From contig JAPPLF010000028.1 of the NCBI GenBank assembly GCA_028874215.1, positions 62,001-126,000 of the forward strand: a stretch of DNA of 64,000 nt, read 5' to 3'. Under the pieces are notes generated by a model that saw only the letters and a list, made by a program, of their open reading frames with translations, was not told where the DNA came from and did not search any database. The position numbers and the translations under genes were made by a program. Of the stretch, positions 47,049 to 56,110 are shown in pieces; position 1 is the stretch's first letter, and every line of letters begins with the position of its first letter. This DNA is from Acidobacteriota bacterium. GTDB lineage: Bacteria > Acidobacteriota > UBA6911 > RPQK01 > JAJDTT01.

Positions 47049-47109
47049 CGGCAGGAGCTAGTCTCCTGCGAGAGCGCAGACTCCTGGACTCCTGCCGGCG
47101 ACTCTCTCG
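47049..47109. other. Structured non-coding stretch after the tRNA
   Basis: GCAGGAG and CTCCTGC (47051-47069) form a perfect seven-base stem around CTAGT. CGAGAG (47069-47074) can pair with CTCTCG (47104-47109), enclosing a third GGACTCCTGC/GCAGACTCC repeat. The 47000-47255 spacer has no supported gene. The element could end transcripts or fold as a small RNA. Confidence 0.35.
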
Positions 47110-47255
47110 TAGCCGGGTTGGGTTCTTGCCACCTGTCCCGGCGCTGGGCGGGTATTTCGACTGGGAACGGGACAACCAGTACTTCGCCCCTTGAATCCGG
47201 GTCCGGCATCGTTGACCGGGTCGGGATCGGTGGAACCACGGGAAGACGCCGCACC

Positions 47256-47696
47256 ATGAAGACGGTCCGCCAATTGCTCCACTCCAAGGGATACGACGTC
47301 TGGTCCGTGAGCCCCGGCACGTCTGTTCTGGAGGCTCTCAAGCTCATGGCCGAAAAGAACATCGGAGCGCTTCTGGTGCTGGAGTCGGGGCGTCTCGTGG
47401 GTATTTTCTCGGAGCGGGACTACGCCAGGAAGGTGATCCTCAAGGGAAAGGCCTCCCACAGTACGCGGGTCCGGGAAATCATGAGCCGAAAGGTGGTCTA
47501 TGTCCGGCCCGAGCAGGGCATGGAGGATTGCATGGGGCTCATGACCCAAAAGCGGATCCGGCATCTTCCGGTGATGGAGGGGGGAGAACTGGTGGGGATG
47601 ATCTCCATCGGCGACGTCGTCAAGTCCATCATCTCCGAGCAGGAGTTCACCATCAGGCAGTTGGAGCAATACATCTCCGGCGGGCCCGCCGATTGA
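47256..47696 (+). CDS. Two-CBS-domain protein
   Basis: A 146-residue protein made almost wholly of a Bateman module. The first CBS domain covers about residues 10-65 (LVVLESGRLVGIFSERDYARK region, core GRLVGIFSERDY), the second about 75-130 (core GELVGMISIGDVVK). CBS pairs bind adenosine nucleotides or S-adenosylmethionine and usually sense energy state. There is no attached enzyme or transporter domain, so it must act on a separate partner. The ATG at 47256 starts the first domain at the normal place. The Nudix gene follows after 21 bases. Confidence 0.9.
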   Translation: MKTVRQLLHSKGYDVWSVSPGTSVLEALKLMAEKNIGALLVLESGRLVGIFSERDYARKVILKGKASHSTRVREIMSRKVVYVRPEQGMEDCMGLMTQKRIRHLPVMEGGELVGMISIGDVVKSIISEQEFTIRQLEQYISGGPAD

Positions 47697-47717
47697 CCCG
47701 GACCAGGAGTCGTTCCC

Positions 47718-48284
47718 TTGGAAGTGGCGTGGAAGGAGCGGATCCGGCAGCGTTTGTTGCGGATTCCGCCGCACCGGAATCCAGTCGCCTCCAAAGCTCA
47801 GGCAGCCGTCCTCATGGGTCTTCTGGATCGCGGGGGCGAACCCTGTTTCCTTCTGACCAAGCGGACCCAGGAAGTCGCGACCCACAAGGGGCAGATCTGT
47901 TTTCCGGGAGGTGTGGAGGAGTGCGGTGATCGCTCCCTCTGGCAGACGGCTCTGAGGGAGACCGGCGAGGAGGTGGGGATCGAGCCGGAGTACGTGGAGC
48001 TCCTCGGCCGGTTTCACGACTATCACGCCGTGACCGACATCCATGTCGCCTGTTACGTGGGCTATCTGAAACCGGGGCTCTCCCTGACTCCGAGTCCCTC
48101 GGAAGTGGATCGGGTCCTTCAGGTGCCCTACGCATTTTTCCGCGACACCCGTCCCTTGGTGGAGACGCGGCATCGCGGCGGCCGTCCGTTTCCCGTCTAC
48201 TTCTACGATTACCAGGGCGATTCCGTCTGGGGCCTGACGGCCCGCATGATCAAGGATTTTCTGGATGCGATGGGAGACTGGTAG
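47718..48284 (+). CDS. Nudix hydrolase, CoA pyrophosphatase-type (NudL-like)
   Basis: A 188-residue Nudix protein. The Nudix box is GGVEECGDRSLWQTALRETGEEVG, recognisable by G-x5-x and RETGEEVG with the metal-binding glutamates. The N-terminal segment VLMGLLDRGGEPCFLLTKRT and THKGQICFPGG match the CoA pyrophosphatase subgroup, which cleaves CoA to 3',5'-ADP and 4'-phosphopantetheine. The start is a TTG at 47718 with AGGAG eight bases upstream; a GTG two codons on is possible. It follows the CBS gene closely. Confidence 0.9.
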   Translation: MEVAWKERIRQRLLRIPPHRNPVASKAQAAVLMGLLDRGGEPCFLLTKRTQEVATHKGQICFPGGVEECGDRSLWQTALRETGEEVGIEPEYVELLGRFHDYHAVTDIHVACYVGYLKPGLSLTPSPSEVDRVLQVPYAFFRDTRPLVETRHRGGRPFPVYFYDYQGDSVWGLTARMIKDFLDAMGDW

Positions 48285-48369
48285 GAGCGACCCTGGTGGT
48301 GTCCCTCGTGACGGTCTCCCAGGCGGACGGTGCCGCAGGAATCCAAGGTCGATTCCAGACGCGCACCGG

Positions 48370-49686
48370 TCAGGCAACCGGCGCCGGGCGATGCCGGGCT
48401 TTGAGCCGGTTCGCCAAGTGGTCGATGATCAACCTCACCTGAACCACGCCTTGCCGGATCAGAAACGTGGAATTCGTCCCGTAGCTCTTGTTGCCCACGA
48501 TGAAGAAGTCGGGCTCCGGATTCTTCAGGAGGTCGAGATCGGGGGAGGCCTGATCGCCGCAATCGCCGGATCCTCCCAGGAGGCTGGCCGCAAGTTTTAT
48601 GGGCCCCGAGGTGGCGTAGCACTCGTGGACTTGAAGTTGCCGGTAGATGGAGTTGTCCGGCTCGAATCCCACGTGTGCGATGATCTCGTCCACCTCGATC
48701 TCCCGCCGTCTGCGGCCTCCGTTCCGAGTTGCATCAACCACGACCCGGAAGGGACCCTGCGGGGACCAGGACAGGATCTCGTCCACCATGGAGCCTCCCA
48801 GGTACGACAACCAGGAGGGCGGGCGTCGGGCCAGAGAATTGGCCAGGGCGGCGATCCGGTCCCGGTAGGGAAAGGGATCGTCCGGGTAACGCTCGTAAGG
48901 AACGGTGTCGACCGAGCAGTTGACCCAGTAAACGCGGGTGCGGGGCGCCGTCTCGGTCAGCTCGCGGAGGGCTTCCAAGGTCGTCGCCGCCGAATAACCG
49001 CCTCCCACCAGAAGCACCCGCCGCCCGGCGAACATGGAACGCCGGTTTCCATTCAAGTCCACCAGGTGCCGGTGAAAATGTTCGGGTGCAGCCTGTTGCG
49101 CCTCGGACTCGCCGGGTGCGGCGATGTTGCCGTTGCCCATGAATTGGGGACGGGAATAGACGCCGGAGGCGTCGACGACGGACCGGGACCTGTGGATCCA
49201 GCTCTGTCCTGCTTGTTCAACCAGCAATCTGAAGGGGTGATGCGAACGCTCCGGCTTGCCCAGGAGGTCGTGCTTGCCCAGCCCCTGCCGGCCCACCGAC
49301 CGGACCACGATCCCCTCCAGGACGCGGCCCGAGAGTTGAGGAATCCGGGACAACGGCTTGAGGTAGGTCTCGACCATTTCCGAGCCGGTCGGGTAGCTGT
49401 CGGGATGAGGCAGGGGACGCTTCGGAAAGGCGGCCTTGATCAACTCCAGGCCCCAATCCGAGTGGTTCATCCGGAAGGGACTGAACAGCCGGACGTGACC
49501 CCATTGGGAGAGGTGGTGCCCCACCTGCCCTTTCTCGAAGACGACGACGTTCAGACCGGCCAGGACTGCCCGGCTCGCCGCCTCCAAGCCGATGGGACCG
49601 GCGCCGATGATGGCGAGATCGCTGGTCGTGGGCGACCGTCTCTCCTCAACTCTGTTCTCTGCGGGTCTATTTGAAGCCGTAGGCAC
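48370..49686 (-). CDS. FAD/NAD(P)-binding oxidoreductase of unknown substrate
   Basis: About 438 residues with two Rossmann motifs: LAIIGAGPIGLEAA near residue 25 for FAD and RVLLVGGGYSAATTLEAL near 210 for NAD(P)H. A third segment, DFFIVGNKSYG near the C-terminus, resembles the flavin-closing motif. SQWGHVRLFSPF after the first domain recalls flavin-containing monooxygenase and thioredoxin reductase-like folds, but no redox Cys pair is seen. No ATG exists at the expected N-terminus. The best start is the GTG at 49686, which overlaps the upstream gene by 20 bases. It is probably cotranscribed with that gene. Confidence 0.75.
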   Translation of the reverse strand: MPTASNRPAENRVEERRSPTTSDLAIIGAGPIGLEAASRAVLAGLNVVVFEKGQVGHHLSQWGHVRLFSPFRMNHSDWGLELIKAAFPKRPLPHPDSYPTGSEMVETYLKPLSRIPQLSGRVLEGIVVRSVGRQGLGKHDLLGKPERSHHPFRLLVEQAGQSWIHRSRSVVDASGVYSRPQFMGNGNIAAPGESEAQQAAPEHFHRHLVDLNGNRRSMFAGRRVLLVGGGYSAATTLEALRELTETAPRTRVYWVNCSVDTVPYERYPDDPFPYRDRIAALANSLARRPPSWLSYLGGSMVDEILSWSPQGPFRVVVDATRNGGRRRREIEVDEIIAHVGFEPDNSIYRQLQVHECYATSGPIKLAASLLGGSGDCGDQASPDLDLLKNPEPDFFIVGNKSYGTNSTFLIRQGVVQVRLIIDHLANRLKARHRPAPVA

Positions 49687-51013
49687 CGAAAAGCTCGTAG
49701 CTCTTGGGAATCCGCCCCAAAAAGAAAGCCGTGGCGACCAGATACCGGCTTTTGTCCGTCGCCGAAGAGGCCTGGTAGCAATCTGAAGCCGCCTTGACCA
49801 GAAGGATGTCATCTCCGCCGCAGACGTGCCCGTCGTTCTTGACCGCCAAGTCCATCAGAGTCGCCGCCAGGCCGGCGCCGTTCCCGGAATTCCGGTCCAG
49901 AATGACCTGGGCCGCCGTGGCGGACGCGTACGGGTCCGAATGGCTGACCACGCTGCGCAGGACCTGGGTAGCGTCTTCGGGAAGGAGATGACCGGGAAGC
50001 TGGTCCAGATCGCGATTCTGTCCGCCCTCGGAACTCTTCGCCGACGCCTGGTGGATCAGGGCGGCTCCCAACAACAAGGCAAAGGTCCGGCGGTGGGGCT
50101 CCACCAGATTGGACCAGTCTCGCAACAGGTATACGAAGTTCAAGGCGCGGGCCGGATCCGGCCAATGACCGGTCCGCGAGTTGGCCACGGCCTGAGCCGC
50201 GGTCATCAGCAGCAGGTCCCGGATGACATCCACACCTGCGCCGGATCGACTCAGAAGCGCCACGGCGTCGAGCGCCTCGCCGGTCGATTCTCCGAAGAGG
50301 CAGCTCTGTTCGAAACGGGAGCGAAGTTCCTCGGAAACGGTCCCGTTGTTCTTCAGGGCCGCAGTCAGGGGATTGGCCTGCCAGTACTCCCGGACCTGGG
50401 CCGAAAGCTGTTTCTCACGGGGTCCGGCCACCAGGAAATGAAGGGCAGGGAAGAGGATTGCTTCCAGGTTCTTCCACCGGAGCGATTGAGCCAGCTTCCA
50501 GGCCTGGTGCAGGTAGAGAAATTTGAACCCTCCATGAGCCGTATCGGCCAGGGCGTAGGACAGTCCCTGGGTCCGGAAATAGTCCCGGTCCGAGGGGTTG
50601 GCCAGAAATCCCTTGGCCCATGCCAGCGAAGCGGGCACGTCGGCCGACTCGGCGGCTTGGGTGAAGTGGTGCCAGCGCTTTTGCAGGCTCTCCTGGTTTT
50701 GGGCGCTGATCTTGTCCAGGTTCCATGGAGTCCGCTTCCGCTCCCTCGCGGCGCTCCAGGTCTGCTGAACATAGGGGCGCCACCCGGTTTCCTCGGGCAG
50801 AACGGTCTGGGCCTCGGTGGCCGCCATGATTCCGAAGAAGCCGCGGGGAACCGAATCGCCGTAGTAGCTCTCATACAAGCGGGTGGGAAGGTAGCCCGCC
50901 ACCGCTTCCACGAAATCGGCGGGAGCCGGGTAATGGGTCTGAGCCTCCTTCATGCAGCCCGAAAACTCCTTCGGGCTCGACGCTTCCAGGAGGCGTTCCA
51001 TGATATCGGTCAT
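49667..51013 (-). CDS. Alpha-helical protein of unknown function
   Basis: A 448-residue protein that I do not recognise. It has no signal peptide or membrane segments and is mostly helical, with several repeats of roughly 35 to 45 residues rich in Ala and Leu (LQKRWHHFTQAAESADVP region, then LHQAWKLAQSLRW and LNFVYLLRDWSNLVEP). A histidine-rich stretch near GHVCGGDDILLVKAASDCYQ contains two Cys. AGGAG lies ten bases before the ATG at 51013; the frame is open further upstream but without a ribosome site. The end overlaps the flavoprotein start, so the two probably form one functional unit. Confidence 0.75.
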   Translation of the reverse strand: MTDIMERLLEASSPKEFSGCMKEAQTHYPAPADFVEAVAGYLPTRLYESYYGDSVPRGFFGIMAATEAQTVLPEETGWRPYVQQTWSAARERKRTPWNLDKISAQNQESLQKRWHHFTQAAESADVPASLAWAKGFLANPSDRDYFRTQGLSYALADTAHGGFKFLYLHQAWKLAQSLRWKNLEAILFPALHFLVAGPREKQLSAQVREYWQANPLTAALKNNGTVSEELRSRFEQSCLFGESTGEALDAVALLSRSGAGVDVIRDLLLMTAAQAVANSRTGHWPDPARALNFVYLLRDWSNLVEPHRRTFALLLGAALIHQASAKSSEGGQNRDLDQLPGHLLPEDATQVLRSVVSHSDPYASATAAQVILDRNSGNGAGLAATLMDLAVKNDGHVCGGDDILLVKAASDCYQASSATDKSRYLVATAFFLGRIPKSYELFGAYGFK

Positions 51014-51042
51014 CGTCGAATCACTCCTTCGAGGGAAAAATG

Positions 51043-51064
51043 GACGAGTCGGAAACTCGCTCCC
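51043..51064 (-). repeat. Single REP-like hairpin
   Basis: Read on the minus strand: GGGAG, then stem CGAGT/ACTCG around TTCCG. It has the same GGGAG flank and TTCC loop as the other family members but a different stem. It lies in the leader of the helical-protein gene. Confidence 0.5.
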
Positions 51065-51204
51065 GGCACCTTCATGGCCGCACCAAAGCCCGGATCCGCG
51101 CCTCGAAACGGGCAGTTTCATGATACGAAATCGGACCGTCCATCACAACTTGTCCGGCTCTCCGGAGGGCGTCGGCCGGGTGCTTCCGAGGGCCTTCCGG
51201 GTTG

Positions 51205-51231
51205 TTGCGAAAGTGGACCGTAAGGTAGAAT
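51205..51231 (+). promoter_or_regulatory. Promoter of ispG
   Basis: TTGCGA and TAGAAT separated by 15 bases. The -10 box ends seven bases before the ispG ATG, so transcription would begin at or next to the start codon, giving a leaderless or nearly leaderless mRNA. No ribosome site is present. Confidence 0.45.
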
Positions 51232-51238
51232 TTCGCCC

Positions 51239-52489
51239 ATGTCCGGGGTCAGAAAGACGGTTCAGGTCATGGTGGGGGACGTCGCCGTCGGCGGCGATGC
51301 GCCCATCGTGGTCCAGTCCATGACCAATACGGATACCGCCGACGTGGGGGCCACGGTCCGTCAAATCCGGGAACTGGCCGGCGCCGGATCCGAGATTGTC
51401 CGGATCACGGTCAACAGCAACGCAGCAGCCCGGTCCGTCGGCGAAATCGTACGCCGGTTGAGAGGAGAGGGGAACGATGCGCCCATCGTGGGAGACTTCC
51501 ACTACAACGGCCACCTGCTTCTCAGCCGCCATCCCGACTGCGCCCGTTCCCTGAGCAAGTTCCGGATCAATCCCGGCAACGTGGGAAAGGGCCGCTATCG
51601 CGACCAGAACTTCCGGCGGCTGATTCAGTTGGCGCTGGAATATGACAAGCCGGTTCGCATCGGAGTCAACTGGGGCTCGTTGGACCAGGACCTGCTGTCG
51701 CGGCTGATGGAGGTCAACGCGGCCCGGGCCGCGCCCAGGGGCGCCGGCGAGGTGCTCGAGGAGGCCATCGTGGCCAGTGCCCTTGAGTCCGCGGAACTGG
51801 CCCGGGAGTACGGCCTTCCCAAAAACCGCATCATTCTGAGCGCCAAGGTGTCCTCGGCACCCGAGCTGATTCGGATCTACCGGGTCCTGGGACGCTCCGG
51901 TGACTATCCTCTGCATCTGGGGCTGACTGAAGCGGGCATGGGAAGTCGCGGGATCGTGGCCAGTTCGGCAGCTCTGGGTGTCCTGTTGCACGATGGAATC
52001 GGGGAGACCATCCGGGTGAGTCTGACCCCATTGCCCGGAGCCAGCAGAGCCGAAGAGGTTCGTGTGGCCCAACAGATTCTCCAATCCCTCAACCTCCGCA
52101 GCTTCAGCCCCCAGGTCAGCGCCTGTCCCGGTTGCGGGCGAACGACCAGCAGCTTCTTCCAGGAATTGGCGGAACAAATCGAACGGCACCTTCGTCTTAG
52201 GATGGTGGACTGGAAGAAACTCTATCCGGGCGTCGAGGAACTCAAGGTGGCGGTCATGGGTTGCATCGTCAACGGCCCCGGGGAGTCCAAGCATGCGGAC
52301 ATCGGCATTTCCCTTCCGGGGAGCGGCGAAGAGCCGAAGGCGCCCGTCTACGTGGACGGACGGCAATTCACGACCCTGCGGGGAGATGGGATCTCCGACC
52401 GGTTCATTCGGATATTGGAAGATTATGTGACGGACCGGTACGGCGAGTCTCGAGAAGTGTCGAGGAGCGCCGGGCTGGGTCCGACCTAG
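51239..52489 (+). CDS. ispG: 4-hydroxy-3-methylbut-2-en-1-yl diphosphate synthase (IspG)
   Basis: A 416-residue 4Fe-4S enzyme of the MEP isoprenoid pathway that converts MEcPP to HMBPP. The N-terminal TIM-barrel half begins [15 protein letters not shown] and includes [12 protein letters not shown] and [11 protein letters not shown]. The C-terminal cluster half has [12 protein letters not shown] and [20 protein letters not shown], which supply the three Cys and the Glu of the cluster. It is the short bacterial form, lacking the extra domain of plant enzymes. The ABC gene begins 80 bases downstream. Confidence 0.97.
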   Translation: MSGVRKTVQVMVGDVAVGGDAPIVVQSMTNTDTADVGATVRQIRELAGAGSEIVRITVNSNAAARSVGEIVRRLRGEGNDAPIVGDFHYNGHLLLSRHPDCARSLSKFRINPGNVGKGRYRDQNFRRLIQLALEYDKPVRIGVNWGSLDQDLLSRLMEVNAARAAPRGAGEVLEEAIVASALESAELAREYGLPKNRIILSAKVSSAPELIRIYRVLGRSGDYPLHLGLTEAGMGSRGIVASSAALGVLLHDGIGETIRVSLTPLPGASRAEEVRVAQQILQSLNLRSFSPQVSACPGCGRTTSSFFQELAEQIERHLRLRMVDWKKLYPGVEELKVAVMGCIVNGPGESKHADIGISLPGSGEEPKAPVYVDGRQFTTLRGDGISDRFIRILEDYVTDRYGESREVSRSAGLGPT

Positions 52490-52569
52490 CGTCTCGAGCC
52501 GGGAGCCGCCACCGGCGGTTCCTGAATATTCTTCATTTCCAGAGAGATTTTCCAGGAGATTGGACGCAG

Positions 52570-53565
52570 ATGATCGAGGTGGAACATCTGACCAAACGAT
52601 ACGGGCTGCTGGCGGCCATCGAAGACGTGAGCTTCCAGGTTCACCAGGGAGAGATCCTCGGGTTTCTGGGCCCCAACGGAGCCGGAAAGACCACCACCAT
52701 GAGGATCCTGGCCGGCTTCTTCCCCGCCACGCAGGGACGGGCCGTGGTGGCCGGGTACGACGTCTTCGAGCATCCGTTGGAGGCCAAGAGCCGTGTGGGA
52801 TACCTGCCCGAGAGCCCACCCCTGTACACCGAAATGACGGTGGACAGCTACCTTCGATTCGTGGCCACCATCAAGGGAGTGACCAGTTCGGAAACGCGCG
52901 ACCGAATGGAGATCGTCAAGGACCGGTGCGGACTGTCGGGTCAGGGCGAACGCTTGATCAAGCACCTGTCCAAGGGTTTCCGGCAACGGGTCGGATTGGC
53001 CCAGGCCCTGATCCACGACCCGGACGTCCTGATTCTGGACGAACCGACCATCGGTCTGGACCCCAGGCAGATCATCGAATTCCGGGAGCTCATCGGCAGT
53101 CTCCGGGGTGAGCACACCATCATCCTCTCCACTCACATCCTGCCCGAAGTGAGCATGACCTGCGACCGGGTCATCATCATCAGCCGCGGACGCATCGTGG
53201 CCGTCGATTCTCCCCAGAACCTGACCAGCCAGGTGCAGGGCGGGGAACAGATCGACCTGACGGTGGGCGGCGACACCGGCCGCGTTGAGGAATTGCTGAA
53301 CGCCCTCCCCCACGTGCGGCGAGTGGCGGTCGAAGAACCGCAGAACGGCCTTTCGTCCGTGCTGGTGGAGGCGGACGGCCAGACCGAGATCCGCCACGCG
53401 GTGGCCCGCCAGGTGATCCGGAATGGACTCGATCTCTATGAGTTGAAGGTCCGTTCCGTCAGCCTTGAGGATGTCTTCGTGGAGTTGACCACCGAGGAAG
53501 AAACGGCGGAGAGCGCCCTCCGGGAAGGGGACGATCCGGATCGGGAGGGGGAGGCGCCATCGTGA
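52570..53565 (+). CDS. ABC transporter ATP-binding protein (GldA-like)
   Basis: A 331-residue ATPase subunit. Walker A is GPNGAGKTTTM near residue 35, the ABC signature is reduced to LSKGFRQRVGLAQAL near 137, and Walker B is VLILDEPTIGLDP. The switch His is in IILSTHILPE. A 100-residue C-terminal domain follows. The frame is open far upstream, but the ATG at 52570 with AGGAG upstream gives a standard start. It is the first of four overlapping or nearly touching genes with GldF-like permease, GldG-like and DUF4340 products, a cluster named for the gliding motility genes of Bacteroidota but widespread in non-gliding bacteria. Confidence 0.92.
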   Translation: MIEVEHLTKRYGLLAAIEDVSFQVHQGEILGFLGPNGAGKTTTMRILAGFFPATQGRAVVAGYDVFEHPLEAKSRVGYLPESPPLYTEMTVDSYLRFVATIKGVTSSETRDRMEIVKDRCGLSGQGERLIKHLSKGFRQRVGLAQALIHDPDVLILDEPTIGLDPRQIIEFRELIGSLRGEHTIILSTHILPEVSMTCDRVIIISRGRIVAVDSPQNLTSQVQGGEQIDLTVGGDTGRVEELLNALPHVRRVAVEEPQNGLSSVLVEADGQTEIRHAVARQVIRNGLDLYELKVRSVSLEDVFVELTTEEETAESALREGDDPDREGEAPS

Positions 53566-54350
53566 GGAACTATTTCGCCATTGTCAGCAAGGAACTGTAC
53601 GGATTCTTCGTCAGTCCCATCGCCTATGCCGTTCTGGGCGTCTTCTTCGCGGTTTCGGGCTACTTCTTCTTCGGAATCACCACCTCCTTCATCGAGAGGG
53701 TCCAGCAGATGGGATTGCAATCCCAGCAGTTCGGGTCCGCACCGCCTCCGGTGGATGTGTTCTCGGTCATCATGAACAGCTTCTTCAGCATCATCAGCAC
53801 CATATTTCTTTTCCTCATGCCCCTGATCACCATGGGCGTCTTCGCGGAAGAAAAGAAGCGGGGCACCGTGGAGCTGCTTTTCACCTCGCCCCTGACCCAC
53901 CTGCAACTGATTCTGGGCAAGTTCACGGCGGTCATGGTCTTCCTCCTGGTGATGCTGGTTCCCACCATCCTCAACATGTGCCTCCTTTATTTCTACAGCG
54001 ATCCGCTGCCGGCCTTGACTCCCGTTCTCAACGGATTTCTGGGAGCCTTCCTGCTGGGCGGTTCGCTCCTGAGCCTGGGAATCTTCGCGTCCTCACTGAC
54101 CGAGAGCCAGATCGTGGCAGGGATTCTCTCCTTCGGTTTCTTCCTCATCCTTTGGGTGGTGGATTGGATGGCCGGCACCGGATCGACGCTGGGCAACGAA
54201 GTCTTGCGCTACCTCTCCATCATGAACCACTACGAAGACTTCACCAGGGGAGTCCTGGACACCAGCCACGTGTTCTTCTATCTGTCGCTGATCTTCATGG
54301 GACTCTTTCTGACTTCGGTTTCCCTGAACTCCCCGAAATGGAGGTCCTGA
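53562..54350 (+). CDS. ABC-2 type permease (GldF-like)
   Basis: A 262-residue membrane protein with six helices. The first is AYAVLGVFFAVSGYFFFGI. The segment FLMPLITMGVFAEEKKRGTVELLFTSPLT, cited by its core GVFAEEKKRGTVELL, is the ABC-2 signature loop. It would form the membrane channel with the preceding ATPase. GTG start, overlapping the upstream stop as GTGA, indicates translational coupling. Substrate unknown. Confidence 0.9.
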   Translation: MRNYFAIVSKELYGFFVSPIAYAVLGVFFAVSGYFFFGITTSFIERVQQMGLQSQQFGSAPPPVDVFSVIMNSFFSIISTIFLFLMPLITMGVFAEEKKRGTVELLFTSPLTHLQLILGKFTAVMVFLLVMLVPTILNMCLLYFYSDPLPALTPVLNGFLGAFLLGGSLLSLGIFASSLTESQIVAGILSFGFFLILWVVDWMAGTGSTLGNEVLRYLSIMNHYEDFTRGVLDTSHVFFYLSLIFMGLFLTSVSLNSPKWRS

Positions 54351-54351
54351 A

Positions 54352-56025
54352 GTGCTCAAGAAACTGATTCAGCCCCTGGTCTCGGTTTTCGGCACCTCCG
54401 AGACCCTGATCTACGCCGGCGCGGGAGGCCTGATCGGCGGCTACTTCTACTATTCCGTCAACAATCTCTGGGACTGGAAGGCCCAGGCGGCGATCTACGG
54501 TGGCGCCGGCCTGCTGATTCTCTGGGGCGTCCTGAACCTGGGTCAGCTTCGGTCAGGCTTGACCTCCCGCCGGGGTCGCCACGGCGCCGCCGCGGGCGCT
54601 TCCACGGTGCTGGTGGTCGCCATCGTGTGCCTGTTGAGTTTCCTCAATCTGCGACACAACCGGAGAATCGACTTGACGGAGAATCAGCTCTTCTCCCTTT
54701 CCAGCCAGAGCCGGAAGGTGGTCGAAGCCCTGGAAGGAGAGATCCAGGTGGTGGGTTTTTTCCAGGACGAGATCCAGTCCGGAGCCTTCGAGGAGTTGAT
54801 GCAGCAGTACCGCTACGTCTCCACCCGGGTCAACTACGAAGTGGTGGACCCGCAGAAAGAGCCGGGCCGCGTGGCCCAGTTCGACGTGGAACGCTTTGGC
54901 CAGATCGCCGTGGCCGCCGGAGCCAGGACCGAGATCGTGGATGATTTTGACGAAGCCAAGATCACCAACGCCATCATCAAGGTGACACGCGAGGGACAGA
55001 AGATCGTCTACTTCCTGACGGGTCACGGAGAGCGGAGCCTGGAGGAATCGGGCCCTGAAGGGTTGTCCCAGGTCAAGGAGGCGATCGAGAGGCAGAACTA
55101 CGTGGTCCGGAGCTACAACCTGGCGCAGGAGAATGATCTGCCCGAAGATCCCGCCGTTCTCATCTCCGCCGGTCCCACGGTGAGCTTTCTCCCCAATGAG
55201 GTCGGGCTCTTGAAGGAATACCTGGAGGGCGGAGGGAAACTGCTTCTGATGCTGGACCCCCGGACCCGGTTCTCCATGGACGGCCTTTTGGGGGAGTACG
55301 GATTGGGCGTGGACGGGAACGTGGTGATCGACGCCAGTGGAGTCGGTCAGCTCTTCGGCCTGGGGGTGGCCGCGCCTATCGTCTCCAGTTACGAAACGCA
55401 CGCGATCACGGATGAATTGCGCGGTGTCATGACCTTTTTCCCCATGGCTCAGAGCGTGAAGACGACCGACAGCCCGCTGGGGTACAGCTCGTCGAAGCTC
55501 TTCTCCACGTCTGCCAGAAGTTGGGGAGAAACGGACCTGGAGGGCAACGAAGCGGCATTCGATGAGGGCAAGGACATCCAGGGGCCCCTGGCTCTGGCGG
55601 CCGTGGCGGTGAAGACCGTTCAGACCGGTGGCGAACCGGAAGGAGAGGAGTCGTCCCACCACGCAGAGGGTGGAGACCAGGACAGCGCCGGAGAGGCGTC
55701 TCCTGAACCGGATCCTCACGCCGGTGGGGAGGATGGCGGCGAGAGTGATGCCGAATCCCGCGAGTCGCGCATCGTCCTGGTGGGCGATTCCGATTTCGCC
55801 ACCAATGCCTACTCCACCACGTCCGCCAACGGCGATTTCCTGCGGATGACCGTCAGTTGGCTGGCGGAGGACACGGACCTGGTGGCGGTCCAGTCCAGGG
55901 ATCCGGAGAACCGCAGAGTCAATCTGACCCGGAGAGAATCGACTCTGATGTTCTGGGCCACCGTCATCCTCATGCCGCTGGTGACCCTGGTGTTCGGCAT
56001 GGCGGTGTGGCTCAGGCGGAAGTAA
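54352..56025 (+). CDS. GldG-like ABC auxiliary protein
   Basis: A 557-residue protein with helices near residues 20-35, 45-65 and 80-100, a large periplasmic domain and a last helix at the C-terminus (FWATVILMPLVTLVFGMAVWL). The start of the exported part, RRIDLTENQLFSLSSQSRKVVEAL, is characteristic of GldG, cited by its core DLTENQLFSLS. AFFTGHGERSLEE-like YFLTGHGERSLEE and LILISAGPT-like motifs follow. A low-complexity acidic segment (about residues 425-465) precedes a final VLVGDSDFATNAY motif. GTG start with GGAGG eight bases upstream. Function is unknown outside gliding bacteria. Confidence 0.88.
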   Translation: MLKKLIQPLVSVFGTSETLIYAGAGGLIGGYFYYSVNNLWDWKAQAAIYGGAGLLILWGVLNLGQLRSGLTSRRGRHGAAAGASTVLVVAIVCLLSFLNLRHNRRIDLTENQLFSLSSQSRKVVEALEGEIQVVGFFQDEIQSGAFEELMQQYRYVSTRVNYEVVDPQKEPGRVAQFDVERFGQIAVAAGARTEIVDDFDEAKITNAIIKVTREGQKIVYFLTGHGERSLEESGPEGLSQVKEAIERQNYVVRSYNLAQENDLPEDPAVLISAGPTVSFLPNEVGLLKEYLEGGGKLLLMLDPRTRFSMDGLLGEYGLGVDGNVVIDASGVGQLFGLGVAAPIVSSYETHAITDELRGVMTFFPMAQSVKTTDSPLGYSSSKLFSTSARSWGETDLEGNEAAFDEGKDIQGPLALAAVAVKTVQTGGEPEGEESSHHAEGGDQDSAGEASPEPDPHAGGEDGGESDAESRESRIVLVGDSDFATNAYSTTSANGDFLRMTVSWLAEDTDLVAVQSRDPENRRVNLTRRESTLMFWATVILMPLVTLVFGMAVWLRRK

Positions 56026-56110
56026 GGCTCGGCGGCACCTGAGCCGGGCCCCGGTGGACTCCCGGGAGCGGCTCCGGGGACGGGGCCGGCTCCCGAGCGG
56101 TTTCCGGACG

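Noticed and set aside
48370-49812. The ATG at 49812 as start of the flavoprotein
   Set aside because: It would place about 145 bases inside the preceding gene; the residues before the FAD motif would be an unlikely Arg-rich tail.
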